Assembly: GCF_000312425.1 (NCBI RefSeq) | Contig: NZ_HE997181.1 | Coordinates: forward strand, 5,607,400-5,671,399 | DNA: 64,000 nt | From: Reyranella massiliensis 521 | GTDB lineage: Bacteria; Pseudomonadota; Alphaproteobacteria; Reyranellales; Reyranellaceae | Direction: 5' to 3' | Shown here: one piece after another, positions 1 through 8,103 of the stretch | Position numbering within the stretch: the stretch's first letter is position 1 | Layout: each line of letters opens with the position of its first letter | Notes under the pieces: generated by a model | What the model was told of the DNA's origin: nothing | The model's database searches: none | What the model saw: only the letters and a program-made list of their open reading frames with translations | Translations under genes and position numbers: made by a program

Positions 1-1
1 G

Positions 2-1267
2 CTCTATCCGACGAGCGGACCGGACTACCAGCCGGTAGTGACCCTGAACGGCTGGACGCTGCCGTGGCGGCAGAACGGCGACTGGAAGGAATTCCATCTC
101 GTCGCCGAGCCGGTGGAGCGCGAGATGGCCCCGGGCATGATCGCCCGGCTGTGGGGCTACAACGGCCAGAGCCCCGGCCCGACCATCGAGGCGGTGGAGG
201 GTGACAAGGTGCGGATCTTCGTCACCAACCACCTGCCCGAGCACACGACCATCCACTGGCACGGCCAGCTCCTGCCCTGTGGCATGGATGGAGTCGGCGG
301 GCTCACGCAGCCGCACATCAAGCCCGGCAAGACCTTCGTCTACGAGTTCGAGCTGAAGAAGAGCGGGACGTTCATGTACCACCCGCATGCCGACGAGATG
401 GTGCAGATGGCGATGGGCATGATGGGCTTCTTCGTGGTCCATCCGCGCGATCCCAAGCTGCACCGGGTCGATCGCGACTTCGTGTTCCTGCTCTCCGCCT
501 ACGACATCGAGCCGGGCAACTACGTCCCCAAGGTCGCGGAGATGACCAACTTCAACATGTGGACGTTCAACACGCGGGTGTTTCCGGGCATCGATCCGCT
601 GGTGGTCGCAAAGGGTGATCGCGTGCGCGTGAGGGTCGGCAATCTCACCATGACCAACCATCCGATCCACATGCATGGCTACGACTTCGAGGTGACCTGC
701 ACCGACGGCGGCTGGGTGCGGCCCGAGGCGCGCTGGCCCGAAGTCACCATCGACATCCCGGTCGGCGGCATGCGGGCCTACGAGTTCGACGCGATCTATC
801 CGGGCGACTGGGCGCTCCATTGCCACAAGTCGCACCACACGATGAACGCGATGGGACACGACCTCCGGACGTTCATCGGAGTCAACAAGCGCACCTTCGC
901 ACGGCAGATGAAGCAGCTCGTGCCCGACTACATGCCGATGGGCAGCGCCGGCATGGCCGACATGGGCGAGATGGAGATGCAGCTTCCAGACAACACCCTG
1001 CCCATGATGACGGGCTTCGCGCAGTTCGGGGCGGTCGAGATGGGCGGCATGTTCACCGTCCTCAAGGTTCGCGAAGGGCTGGCGGCCGGCGATTACAAGG
1101 ACCCCGGCTGGTACCAGCACCCGCCCGGCACGGTCGCCTGGGAGTGGAAGGGCCCCGTGCCGGCGACGACACGGGCGCCCGTTCCGGCGACCGGCGCCGC
1201 TCCCGCGGCAAAACCGGGCGAGACGCTGCGTGTCGTCAAGCCGAACGGCCACGGCAATCACAAATAA
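2..1267 (+). CDS. multicopper oxidase, 5' end cut by window edge
   Basis: The frame is open from the first bases of the window, so the amino terminus and any export signal are missing. The visible 421 codons encode cupredoxin-fold sequence with all four copper-ligand motifs: HWHG (near base 255), HPHADE (near 385), HPIHMHG (near 660) and HCHKSHH with a following Met (near 830), which together build the type 1 site and the trinuclear cluster. After the last motif there is a Met-rich stretch (bases 935-1060) like those that bind extra Cu(I) in copper-tolerance oxidases. Family knowledge: periplasmic oxidation of Cu(I) coupled to oxygen reduction. It leads four more periplasmic or secreted genes, which supports a copper-handling role. 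The true substrate cannot be read from sequence. Confidence 0.9.
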   Translation, partial: LYPTSGPDYQPVVTLNGWTLPWRQNGDWKEFHLVAEPVEREMAPGMIARLWGYNGQSPGPTIEAVEGDKVRIFVTNHLPEHTTIHWHGQLLPCGMDGVGGLTQPHIKPGKTFVYEFELKKSGTFMYHPHADEMVQMAMGMMGFFVVHPRDPKLHRVDRDFVFLLSAYDIEPGNYVPKVAEMTNFNMWTFNTRVFPGIDPLVVAKGDRVRVRVGNLTMTNHPIHMHGYDFEVTCTDGGWVRPEARWPEVTIDIPVGGMRAYEFDAIYPGDWALHCHKSHHTMNAMGHDLRTFIGVNKRTFARQMKQLVPDYMPMGSAGMADMGEMEMQLPDNTLPMMTGFAQFGAVEMGGMFTVLKVREGLAAGDYKDPGWYQHPPGTVAWEWKGPVPATTRAPVPATGAAPAAKPGETLRVVKPNGHGNHK

Positions 1268-1287
1268 TGTTCAACAAGGAGGCAACG

Positions 1288-1761
1288 ATGAAACTTCTCG
1301 CTGTGCTCGCGACCGGTGTCGCGACGGCTTTGCTCTCGACGGCGGCCTGGGCCGATCCTGGCCACAGCCACGGAGCTGAGACGGCTTACGGAAAGCCGGG
1401 CGATCCCAAGAAACCGGCGCGCATCGTCCAGATCGTGATGCGCGAGTCCGACGGCAAGATGCTGTTTCAGCCCGACACGCTCACGGTGCGTCGCGGCGAG
1501 CAGGTCCGTTTTCAACTGCGCAACAACGGTGTCCTCGATCACGAGTTCGTGGTTGGCACCGTCGAAGAGAATCTCAAGCACATGAAGGAAATGGAGAAGA
1601 ACCCCGACATGGAGCACGACGATCCCAACGCGAAGCGTCTGAAACCCAAGGGAACCGGCGAGATCGTCTGGCAGTTCACCAAGGCGGGCAAGTTCGACTT
1701 TTCGTGCCTGATTCCTGGCCATCGCGAGGCCGGCATGTTCGGCACCATCACTGTCCAGTAG
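1288..1761 (+). CDS. secreted cupredoxin (type 1 blue copper protein)
   Basis: 157 residues with a signal peptide (about residues 1-22, cleavage after AWA) and a His-containing mature start (HSH). A complete type 1 copper set is visible: His85 in LDHEF, then Cys140, His145 and Met150 in SCLIPGHREAGM. This is the plastocyanin/azurin-like fold used for one-electron transfer or copper storage in the periplasm. I chose the ATG at 1288 because AAGGAGG lies five bases before it; an ATG at 1267 overlaps the stop of the oxidase gene but has no ribosome site. It is co-directional with the oxidase and probably exchanges copper or electrons with it (inference). Confidence 0.9.
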   Translation: MKLLAVLATGVATALLSTAAWADPGHSHGAETAYGKPGDPKKPARIVQIVMRESDGKMLFQPDTLTVRRGEQVRFQLRNNGVLDHEFVVGTVEENLKHMKEMEKNPDMEHDDPNAKRLKPKGTGEIVWQFTKAGKFDFSCLIPGHREAGMFGTITVQ

Positions 1762-1772
1762 AGGAGCGTCCA

Positions 1773-2063
1773 ATGATCAGAATGTTCGTATCGGCCATGG
1801 TTGCCGTGTTGCTGGCTGCGGGAACGGCTCTCGCCGGGAATCCTCCGGTGAGCGGCGAGGTCGTGAAGGTCGACAAGGCGGCAGGCAAGATCACCATGAA
1901 GCACGGGCCCATCAAGAATCTCGACATGGATGCAATGACCATGGTCTTCCGCGTGTCCGATCCCGCCATGCTCGACAAGGTCAAGGCCGGCGACAAGGTC
2001 AAGTTCGAGGCCGATCGCGTGAACGGCGCCATCACCATCACCTCGATGGACAAGAACAAGTGA
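1773..2063 (+). CDS. CusF-like periplasmic copper-binding protein
   Basis: 96 residues: signal peptide (about 1-21), then a small OB-fold domain of the CusF family. The Cu(I)-binding signature is recognisable as KHGPIKNLDMDAMTMVF, with His44, Met52, Met55 and Met57. In E. coli CusF the position of Met52 is the tryptophan that caps the metal; Met here resembles the CusF-like domains fused to some CusB/SilB proteins. Family role: soluble copper chaperone delivering Cu(I) to efflux or oxidase partners. ATG at 1773 follows the cupredoxin stop by 11 bases with GAGGAG upstream. No CusABC efflux genes are inside the window, though they could lie to the left. Confidence 0.88.
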   Translation: MIRMFVSAMVAVLLAAGTALAGNPPVSGEVVKVDKAAGKITMKHGPIKNLDMDAMTMVFRVSDPAMLDKVKAGDKVKFEADRVNGAITITSMDKNK

Positions 2064-2338
2064 GCCGGTCTCTGGCAGCGGTGGCGATGGCCGCCGCTGC
2101 CTGGGCCGCGGCCGACACGGCAAGCGCGAGCGACCGCGAGCTTCGGGTGGTCCTCGACAGGCTGGGCTGCAGCCCGGCGAGGATCGTGCCGAAGGAAATG
2201 TCCGCATCGGTCACGCTCTACGAGGTGACTTGCCGCGGCTCCGGTCGCGTCGTGCAGGTCGCTTGCCTCGAACAGGAATGCTGGCCGCAGATCGCCCCAC
2301 GCGACGACAGGCCGGGCGAAAAGGAAGAAGGCCAGTAA
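2060..2338 (+). CDS. small secreted cysteine-containing protein, function unknown
   Basis: 92 residues starting with GTG at 2060, which overlaps the stop of the CusF-like gene (GTGA), so translation is probably coupled. Residues 1-23 look like a signal peptide (Ala-rich, ending SAS). The mature part has four cysteines, the last two seven residues or fewer apart (ACLEQEC), and an acidic/basic tail. I do not recognise a family. Its place inside the copper module and its cysteines suggest a periplasmic metal- or redox-related accessory role, which is inference only. Confidence 0.72.
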   Translation: MSRSLAAVAMAAAAWAAADTASASDRELRVVLDRLGCSPARIVPKEMSASVTLYEVTCRGSGRVVQVACLEQECWPQIAPRDDRPGEKEEGQ

Positions 2339-2339
2339 C

Positions 2340-2795
2340 ATGCGACGCGTTTGGAGAATATCGGCAGCCGCCGGCATTGCCGCGATTGCAGCGGGGACAC
2401 TCTATGGCGTTCTCGGGGCGACGGACGGTCTCCGGATCGATCCGACCGACCGCCGCCAGACCGAGACGGGCCGGCGCCTCTATGCCGAAGCCTGCGCCTC
2501 CTGCCACGGCGCCAACCTGGAGGGGCAGCCCAACTGGCAGAAGCGGTTGCCCAACGGCCGGCTGCCCGCGCCACCGCACGATGCGTCGGGCCACACCTGG
2601 CATCATCCCGATATCGACCTGTTCCGCACGACCAAGCTCGGCCCGGCCGCCTATCCGCCAGGGTACGAGACCGACATGCCGGCGTTTGGGGAGCAGCTCA
2701 GCGATGCCGACATCGCAGCCATCCTCGCCTATATCAAGGGCACCTGGCCGCCAGAGATCCGCGCACGACACGACCGGCTGAACCGAGCGCGCTGA
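2340..2795 (+). CDS. membrane-anchored monoheme cytochrome c
   Basis: 151 residues with one amino-terminal hydrophobic segment (about 7-27) that serves as a signal or anchor. One heme-binding motif CASCH is present (Cys52, Cys55, His56), and the likely sixth ligand is Met112 in DMPAF, as in class I cytochromes c. The gene starts one base after the previous stop, so it is the last gene of the copper unit. A plausible role is to pass electrons from copper oxidation or the cupredoxin to the respiratory chain, but no sequence evidence names the partner. Confidence 0.88.
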   Translation: MRRVWRISAAAGIAAIAAGTLYGVLGATDGLRIDPTDRRQTETGRRLYAEACASCHGANLEGQPNWQKRLPNGRLPAPPHDASGHTWHHPDIDLFRTTKLGPAAYPPGYETDMPAFGEQLSDADIAAILAYIKGTWPPEIRARHDRLNRAR

Positions 2796-2872
2796 GGCAC
2801 GGTCGCCAAATTCGCTTGTCGCCCTGTGGCCGTGAAGATTACCGTAACTCTGCGGTCGGTTCACGGAGATCG

Positions 2873-4288
2873 ATGATGGCCGCGGAGGCGACGATGCGTT
2901 TGCGACTCGCCGGTATTCTTGGCCTGTTGTGCGTCATCGGCTCGGTCGCGCTCTCTTTTGCGCAATCTGAGTCGGGGGGCGGCATGTCCGGTCGGGCCGA
3001 GCCCGCACCGGTCGTCGTGGTCGACGTCAAGGGCGCGATCGGCGTCGGCACCGTCCACCTGATCGACGAGGCGTTCGCGCAGGCGCGTGCGGCCCGAGCG
3101 GGGCTGATTGTGCTGCGCCTCGATACGCCGGGTGGCCTGGTGACGGCGACGCGCGACATCATCCAGGCGATCCTTGCCTCGCCCATTCCCGTCGTCGTCT
3201 TCATTGCGCCAAGCGGCGCGCGTGCGGCAAGCGCAGGGACATACATCAGCTATGCCGCTCATCTCGCGGCCATGGCGCCGGGCACACATCTTGGCGCGGC
3301 GACGCCGGTGCAGATGGGAGCGCCGCCGATATCGCCGCAGCCGGAGAAACCCAAGGAAGGCGAAGGTGCGGCCGGCGGCGCCATGGAGCGCAAGATCACC
3401 AACGACGCGGTGGCCTATCTGCGCAGCCTCGCGCAGATGCGCGGTCGCAACGCCGATTGGGCGGAGAAAGCGGTACGCGATGCGGCGACTCTCACCGCCG
3501 AGGAGGCCGAGCGTGAAAGAGTGGTCGACCTGCTGGCCACGAGCGTCGCCGATCTGCTGGATCGCGTCGACGGCCGGCGGGTGCGCACCAGCGACGGCGA
3601 GCACGTGCTGGCGACGCGGCATGCACGGCTGGTCGTCGTCGAGCAGGGATGGAAGGCGCGGGTGCTGGCCGTTCTGACCGATCCCAACGTCGCCTTTATC
3701 CTCCTGATGATCGGCGTCTACGGCATCATCTTCGAGTTCATGAGCCCCGGACACATTGCCCCCGGTGTCGTCGGGGCGATCTGCCTGGTCGTGGGTTTGA
3801 TGGCGCTGTCGGTCCTGCCGCTCAACCTCGCCGGTGTGGCGTTGCTGGTCGCCGGTCTGGCGATGATGGTGGCAGAGGTCTTCCTGGCAGGCTTCGGCGT
3901 GCTGGGTGTGGGCGGCGCCGTCGCCTTCCTGCTCGGCGGGCTGTTCCTGTTCGATCCGGCCGGCGCCGACATCGACCTCTCCGTCGCCTGGCCGGTGCTG
4001 ATTGCGGCCGTAGCGACCAACGCACTGCTGTTGTTCGGGCTGGTCGGCATGATCATGCGCGTCCGCCGGCGCAAGGTGGTGACCGGCGCCGAGCAGATGA
4101 TCGGTCTGGAAGGCGAAGTGCTCGACTGGCAGGCCGGCGAGCAAGGCGGTCGCGGCCGTATTCGCGTGCACGGCGAGATCTGGTCGGCGCGCGCCAGCCA
4201 GCCGCTCGGCGCCGGCACGCGCGTGCGGGTCGATCGTCGCGACGGCCTCACTCTCCACGTCGGCCGGATCGGGGAGAAAACGCAATGA
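2873..4288 (+). CDS. NfeD family membrane serine protease
   Basis: 471 residues with the long NfeD architecture: signal peptide (about 8-30), a ClpP-like protease domain (about 45-250), several membrane helices (about 265-390) and a carboxy-terminal OB fold (about 405-468). The catalytic pair known from the archaeal 1510-N protease is visible: Ser120 in AASAGTY and Lys174 in ERKITNDAV. Family role: membrane protease that cleaves or regulates stomatin-like partners. The downstream slipin gene overlaps it by four bases (ATGA), the classic nfeD-stomatin arrangement. ATG at 2873 has ACGGAG upstream; an ATG at 2894 is also possible. Confidence 0.92.
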   Translation: MMAAEATMRLRLAGILGLLCVIGSVALSFAQSESGGGMSGRAEPAPVVVVDVKGAIGVGTVHLIDEAFAQARAARAGLIVLRLDTPGGLVTATRDIIQAILASPIPVVVFIAPSGARAASAGTYISYAAHLAAMAPGTHLGAATPVQMGAPPISPQPEKPKEGEGAAGGAMERKITNDAVAYLRSLAQMRGRNADWAEKAVRDAATLTAEEAERERVVDLLATSVADLLDRVDGRRVRTSDGEHVLATRHARLVVVEQGWKARVLAVLTDPNVAFILLMIGVYGIIFEFMSPGHIAPGVVGAICLVVGLMALSVLPLNLAGVALLVAGLAMMVAEVFLAGFGVLGVGGAVAFLLGGLFLFDPAGADIDLSVAWPVLIAAVATNALLLFGLVGMIMRVRRRKVVTGAEQMIGLEGEVLDWQAGEQGGRGRIRVHGEIWSARASQPLGAGTRVRVDRRDGLTLHVGRIGEKTQ

Positions 4289-5046
4289 TCATGCAGACCA
4301 TCGAAATCCTCGCTTGGCTTCTTCCGGTCGCGGTGATCGTCGCCATCGTGGCCATGTCGATCCGCGTCCTGCTCGAATACGAGCGCGGCGTGGTCTTCAC
4401 GCTGGGTCGCCTGCAGGCGGTCAAGGGGCCAGGCCTGATCCTGATCATCCCGGTGGTGCAGCGCATGGTGCGGGTCGATCTGCGTACCCGTGTGCTCGAC
4501 GTGCCGCCTCAGGACGTCATCTCGCGCGACAATGTCTCGGTACGCGTCAATGCAGTGGTCTATTACCGCGTGCTCGATCCCGAGAGAGCGATCATCCAGG
4601 TCGAGGCCTTTGACCAGGCGACCAGCCAGCTTGCGCAGACCACGCTGCGCTCGGTCGTGGGCCAGCACGAACTCGATCAGATGCTGGCCGAGCGAGACCG
4701 GCTGAACGCCGACGTCCAGCGCATTCTCGACGAGCAGACCGATGCCTGGGGCATCAAAGTCTCTAACGTCGAGCTGAAGCATATCGACCTCGACGAGAAG
4801 ATGGTGCGCGCCATCGCCCGCCAGGCCGAAGCCGAGCGTCTGCGCCGTGCCAAGATCATAGACGCTGAAGGCGAGTTGCAGGCTGCCGAGAAGCTGGTTC
4901 AGGCCGGTGACATTATGGCCCGCAACCCGCAGTCCATGCAGCTCCGCTACCTCGGCACTTTGAGCAACATTGCGGGCGAGAAGAGCTCGACGATCGTCTT
5001 CCCGCTGCCGGTCGACATGCTGAACCTGCTGCGACCTAAGGAATGA
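4285..5046 (+). CDS. slipin / stomatin-like membrane protein
   Basis: 253 residues: one amino-terminal membrane segment (about 7-27), then a SPFH/prohibitin homology domain beginning EYERGVVFTLGR, with the family's LDVPPQ and SRDNVSVRV motifs, and an alpha-helical, charged region (about 170-215) suited to oligomer formation. Family role: membrane microdomain scaffold processed by its NfeD protease. The start overlaps the nfeD stop (ATGA), so the two are translationally coupled and almost certainly act together. A second ATG six bases downstream is an equal alternative start. Confidence 0.93.
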   Translation: MIMQTIEILAWLLPVAVIVAIVAMSIRVLLEYERGVVFTLGRLQAVKGPGLILIIPVVQRMVRVDLRTRVLDVPPQDVISRDNVSVRVNAVVYYRVLDPERAIIQVEAFDQATSQLAQTTLRSVVGQHELDQMLAERDRLNADVQRILDEQTDAWGIKVSNVELKHIDLDEKMVRAIARQAEAERLRRAKIIDAEGELQAAEKLVQAGDIMARNPQSMQLRYLGTLSNIAGEKSSTIVFPLPVDMLNLLRPKE

Positions 5047-5076
5047 GGCGATCGGATCGCGGGCCTCGTGGCTTGC

Positions 5077-6066
5077 CTACTGCGGCTCGATCCGAGCGAT
5101 CTTCACATACTCGGCCCATTTGGCGCGCTCGTCGCGATCCTGTTGCGCGCACTGCTCCAGGGTGAGCGCGCGGGAATTAAGGGCGAATTCCTCGGCCAGG
5201 CGCTTGGCAATTGCGGGCGAGGTGATCGCTTCGTTGATCAGTGCGTTCAGGCGTTCCTGAACAAGTTTGGGGGTCGCCTTCGGCACCGCGATGGCCAGGA
5301 AGCCCGTGCTGGTGAAGCCGGGGAAGGTCTCCGCCAGGATCGGCAGATTGGGATAGAGCGGGCTGCGCGCCGGCAAGGTAACGGCGAGCGGCCGCGCCTT
5401 GTCGGCCACGACCTGGCCGCGACCGGCGGTGAGGTCGACGAACATGAACTGGATGTTGCCGGCATAGAGGTCGCTCCAGGCAGTGCCGATGGCCTTGTAG
5501 GCGACGCCCTGCCATTCGACTCCGGCGCGCTTGGCCAGCACTTCGGCCGGCACCTGCGAGCTTGCGTTGAAGTAGCCGAAGTTCAGTTTGCCGGGATTGG
5601 CCTTGGCATAGGCCAGCAGGTCGGCCAGCGTCTTGTAGGAGCTGTCGGCCGGCACCACGAGAAAGGCGCCGCTCGACCCGATGATGCCGACGACCTGGAA
5701 ATCCTTCTCCGGGTCGTAACCGGGATTCTTGTACATGTGGATGTTCGCGGCGTTGGTCGAAGTCGTCGCCAGCATCAGGGTGTAGCCATCCGCCGGTGCC
5801 GACTTCACCGAAAGTGCACCGACGATGCCGTTGGCGCCTGGCTTGTTCTCGACCACGAAAGGCTGGCCAGTCTTGTCTTCGATGTACTTGCCGACGAGCC
5901 GCGCCGTGATGTCGCCCGATCCGCCTGGCGCAAACGGCACGATGATGCGGATCGCTTTGGCGGGGAAAGTTTCGGCCTGCGCAAGGGCGTTCGAGGTCGG
6001 CAGAGCGGCGAGAACGGGAAGGGCGAAGAAGCTGCGGCGAGACAGCGGCATGCGGAAATTACTCAT
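5077..6066 (-). CDS. Bug/TctC-family periplasmic solute receptor
   Basis: 329 residues with a signal sequence containing SRRSFFA (Tat-like twin arginine) and an A-Q-A cleavage region. The mature start FPAKAIRIIVPFAPGGSGDITAR is the typical Bug opening, followed by VENKPGANG and DGYTLML. Family role: extracytoplasmic binding protein for carboxylates, which may feed a tripartite tricarboxylate transporter. No TctA/TctB genes are adjacent, which is usual for orphan Bug proteins. It is divergent from the CoA transferase at 6133, so the two could share a 66-base control region and a substrate (inference). Confidence 0.92.
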   Translation of the reverse strand: MSNFRMPLSRRSFFALPVLAALPTSNALAQAETFPAKAIRIIVPFAPGGSGDITARLVGKYIEDKTGQPFVVENKPGANGIVGALSVKSAPADGYTLMLATTSTNAANIHMYKNPGYDPEKDFQVVGIIGSSGAFLVVPADSSYKTLADLLAYAKANPGKLNFGYFNASSQVPAEVLAKRAGVEWQGVAYKAIGTAWSDLYAGNIQFMFVDLTAGRGQVVADKARPLAVTLPARSPLYPNLPILAETFPGFTSTGFLAIAVPKATPKLVQERLNALINEAITSPAIAKRLAEEFALNSRALTLEQCAQQDRDERAKWAEYVKIARIEPQ

Positions 6067-6132
6067 GGCATTGCAGTTTAACGAAACGCTCGCACATGGA
6101 CAGCGCGATGCCCGCAGTCCTACCTTGCAGCC

Positions 6133-7341
6133 ATGGCAACATCTGGTCGTCCGCCGCTCGACGGCATTCGCATTATCGATTTCTCCCGCGTGATCGCAGG
6201 TCCCATGTGCACCCAAATGCTCTCCGACATGGGGGCAGAGGTCATCAAGATCGAAAACCCCGATGGCGGGGACGACACGCGCAAGGGCGCCGGCCCGCGG
6301 GCCGGCGGCGAGCAGGGCGAGAGCCACTTCTTCATGACCTACAACAGGGGCAAGAAGAGCGTGGCGCTCGATTTCGCCAAGCCCGAGGGCCAGGACGTCG
6401 TGCACCGGCTGCTCGCTTCGGCCGACGTGATGGTTGAGAACTTCCGGCCGGGCGTGCTGAAGAAATACGGCCTCGACTATCCGAGCCTGCACGCGAAATA
6501 TCCAAAGCTGATCTATCTCTCGATCTCGGCCTACGGCCAGACCGGGCCGCTTTCGGATCGGCCAGGATACGACCCCGTCCTACAGGCCGAATCGGGCATG
6601 ATGAGCGTGAACGGCGAGGCCAACGGCGAAGGGCTGCGCCACGCCATCGCCATTGTCGATACGATGACGGCGATCCACGCGACGGCCGCCGTCAACGCGG
6701 CGCTCTACGCGCGGCGCGACACCGGCAAGGGCCAGCATGTCGATCTCGCGCTCTACGACACCGCGCTCGCCAGCCTCGGCAACATGGGCTCCTACTATCT
6801 GATCGGCGGCGAGCAGCCCAGGCGCGCCGGCAACGGCCATTTCGCGTCGGCGCCCAACAGCTCGTTCGAGACCAGCAACGGCAAGATCTACATGGCCGTC
6901 GCCAACCAGAAGCTGTTCGGCGACACCTGCAAGGCGCTCGGCCATCCTGAATGGCTGACCGATCCACGCTTCAACACCGTGGCCAACCGGGTCGCCAACA
7001 AGCCCGAACTGACGCGGCTGATGGAAGAGGTGCTGAAGACCGATACCAAGGAGAACTGGGCGCACAAGCTGCGTCACCTGCCGGCCGGCCCGATCCGCAC
7101 CATGAAGGAGGCGCTGGACGAGCCCGAAGTGAAGCGCCGCGGCATGCTGAAGACCTACAAGCACACACGCGTCGGCGACGTGCCGCTGATCGGCTCCAAC
7201 TACCACTTCTCCGACACGCCGGTAGACGACACGCGCCCGCCGCCGGCGCTGGGCGAGCACACCGATCAGGTGCTGCGCGAGATAGCGGGCTACAGCGTCG
7301 CCGAAGTGGCGGCGTTGCGCGAGAAGAAGATCATCGGCTGA
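6133..7341 (+). CDS. CaiB/BaiF family (class III) CoA transferase
   Basis: 402 residues, normal length for the family. The opening PLDGIRIIDFSRVIAGPMCTQMLSDMGAEVIKIE is diagnostic, as are ENFRPGVLKKYGLDY and the active-site region QHVDLALYDTAL (about residues 201-212), where the Asp forms the acyl-enzyme in this family. Role: transfers CoA between organic acids; the donor and acceptor cannot be told from sequence. Its 3' end overlaps the convergent hydrolase gene by 11 bases. The divergent Bug receptor suggests uptake and CoA activation of the same carboxylate. Confidence 0.93.
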   Translation: MATSGRPPLDGIRIIDFSRVIAGPMCTQMLSDMGAEVIKIENPDGGDDTRKGAGPRAGGEQGESHFFMTYNRGKKSVALDFAKPEGQDVVHRLLASADVMVENFRPGVLKKYGLDYPSLHAKYPKLIYLSISAYGQTGPLSDRPGYDPVLQAESGMMSVNGEANGEGLRHAIAIVDTMTAIHATAAVNAALYARRDTGKGQHVDLALYDTALASLGNMGSYYLIGGEQPRRAGNGHFASAPNSSFETSNGKIYMAVANQKLFGDTCKALGHPEWLTDPRFNTVANRVANKPELTRLMEEVLKTDTKENWAHKLRHLPAGPIRTMKEALDEPEVKRRGMLKTYKHTRVGDVPLIGSNYHFSDTPVDDTRPPPALGEHTDQVLREIAGYSVAEVAALREKKIIG

Positions 7342-8047
7342 GCCAGAACTTCAGGATCTGGTTGGTCTCCTCGGGCTTCTCCATGGTGACGAGATGCCCG
7401 CACTGCTCGACGACGACGAGTGCAGCCGCCGGAATGGCCTTGGCCATCTCTTCGGAGAGGAACAGTGGCGTTGCCGCATCGTCGCGTCCGCACACCACGA
7501 TCGTCGGGCATTTGATGCGCGGCAGATCGGGGCGCCGATCGACGCGGATCGCGGCCAGCTCTTCCTGGCGCTTGTAGATCTCGACGCCGATTTCGCCGCA
7601 CATCGTCATCACCTCGTCGACCAGCGGCTTGTCGGGCAGGCGATAGGCCGGAATGAAGCGCGTCATCTGCATGCCGAGGACGAGCTCGAAGCGGCCTTCG
7701 TCGGCGAGCCGGATGCGGGCGCGACGCACCGCGCGCTCCGCTTCGTTCTGGCTGCGCATGCCGGTGTCGAGCAAGGCGAGCTTGGTTACGCGATCTGCGG
7801 CAAACTGCATGATCTCGACGGCCAGCATGCCGCCGAGCGACAAGCCGGCCAGCGCGAACTTCTCCGCAGGCATCTGATCGATCACCCAGCGCGCGGCTGT
7901 CTCCCAGGTGTCCCAGATCGAAAGCGGCGCCCGACGCCAGTCGGGCACGACGATCTCGGCCTCGCCCTCGAGGGCCGCGACCTGCGCGGCGAACAGGCGG
8001 GGCGAGCACAGCACGCCGGGTACGAGAAGCAGGGGGGTCTTGGTCAT
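7331..8047 (-). CDS. alpha/beta hydrolase
   Basis: 238 residues with the alpha/beta-hydrolase plan: LLLVPGVLCS near the start (oxyanion region), nucleophile elbow GLSLGG (about residue 86), a late Asp region and CGHLVTMEKPEE, giving the catalytic His. Length and layout match small esterase/3-oxoadipate-enol-lactonase-like enzymes; the substrate is unknown. ATG at 8047 is preceded by GGAGG; a GTG four codons upstream would put that ribosome site inside the gene and is less likely. It converges with, and slightly overlaps, the CoA transferase gene. Confidence 0.88.
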   Translation of the reverse strand: MTKTPLLLVPGVLCSPRLFAAQVAALEGEAEIVVPDWRRAPLSIWDTWETAARWVIDQMPAEKFALAGLSLGGMLAVEIMQFAADRVTKLALLDTGMRSQNEAERAVRRARIRLADEGRFELVLGMQMTRFIPAYRLPDKPLVDEVMTMCGEIGVEIYKRQEELAAIRVDRRPDLPRIKCPTIVVCGRDDAATPLFLSEEMAKAIPAAALVVVEQCGHLVTMEKPEETNQILKFWLSR

Positions 8048-8103
8048 TCGTTCCTCCACGGCGAAGCGTAGCGCAGCCGTTTTGCCTGCGGTACCAATAG
8101 ACC

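Noticed and set aside
2861..4285. Long antisense frame over nfeD
   Set aside because: Low-complexity His/Asp/Arg sequence typical of antisense translation in GC-rich genes.
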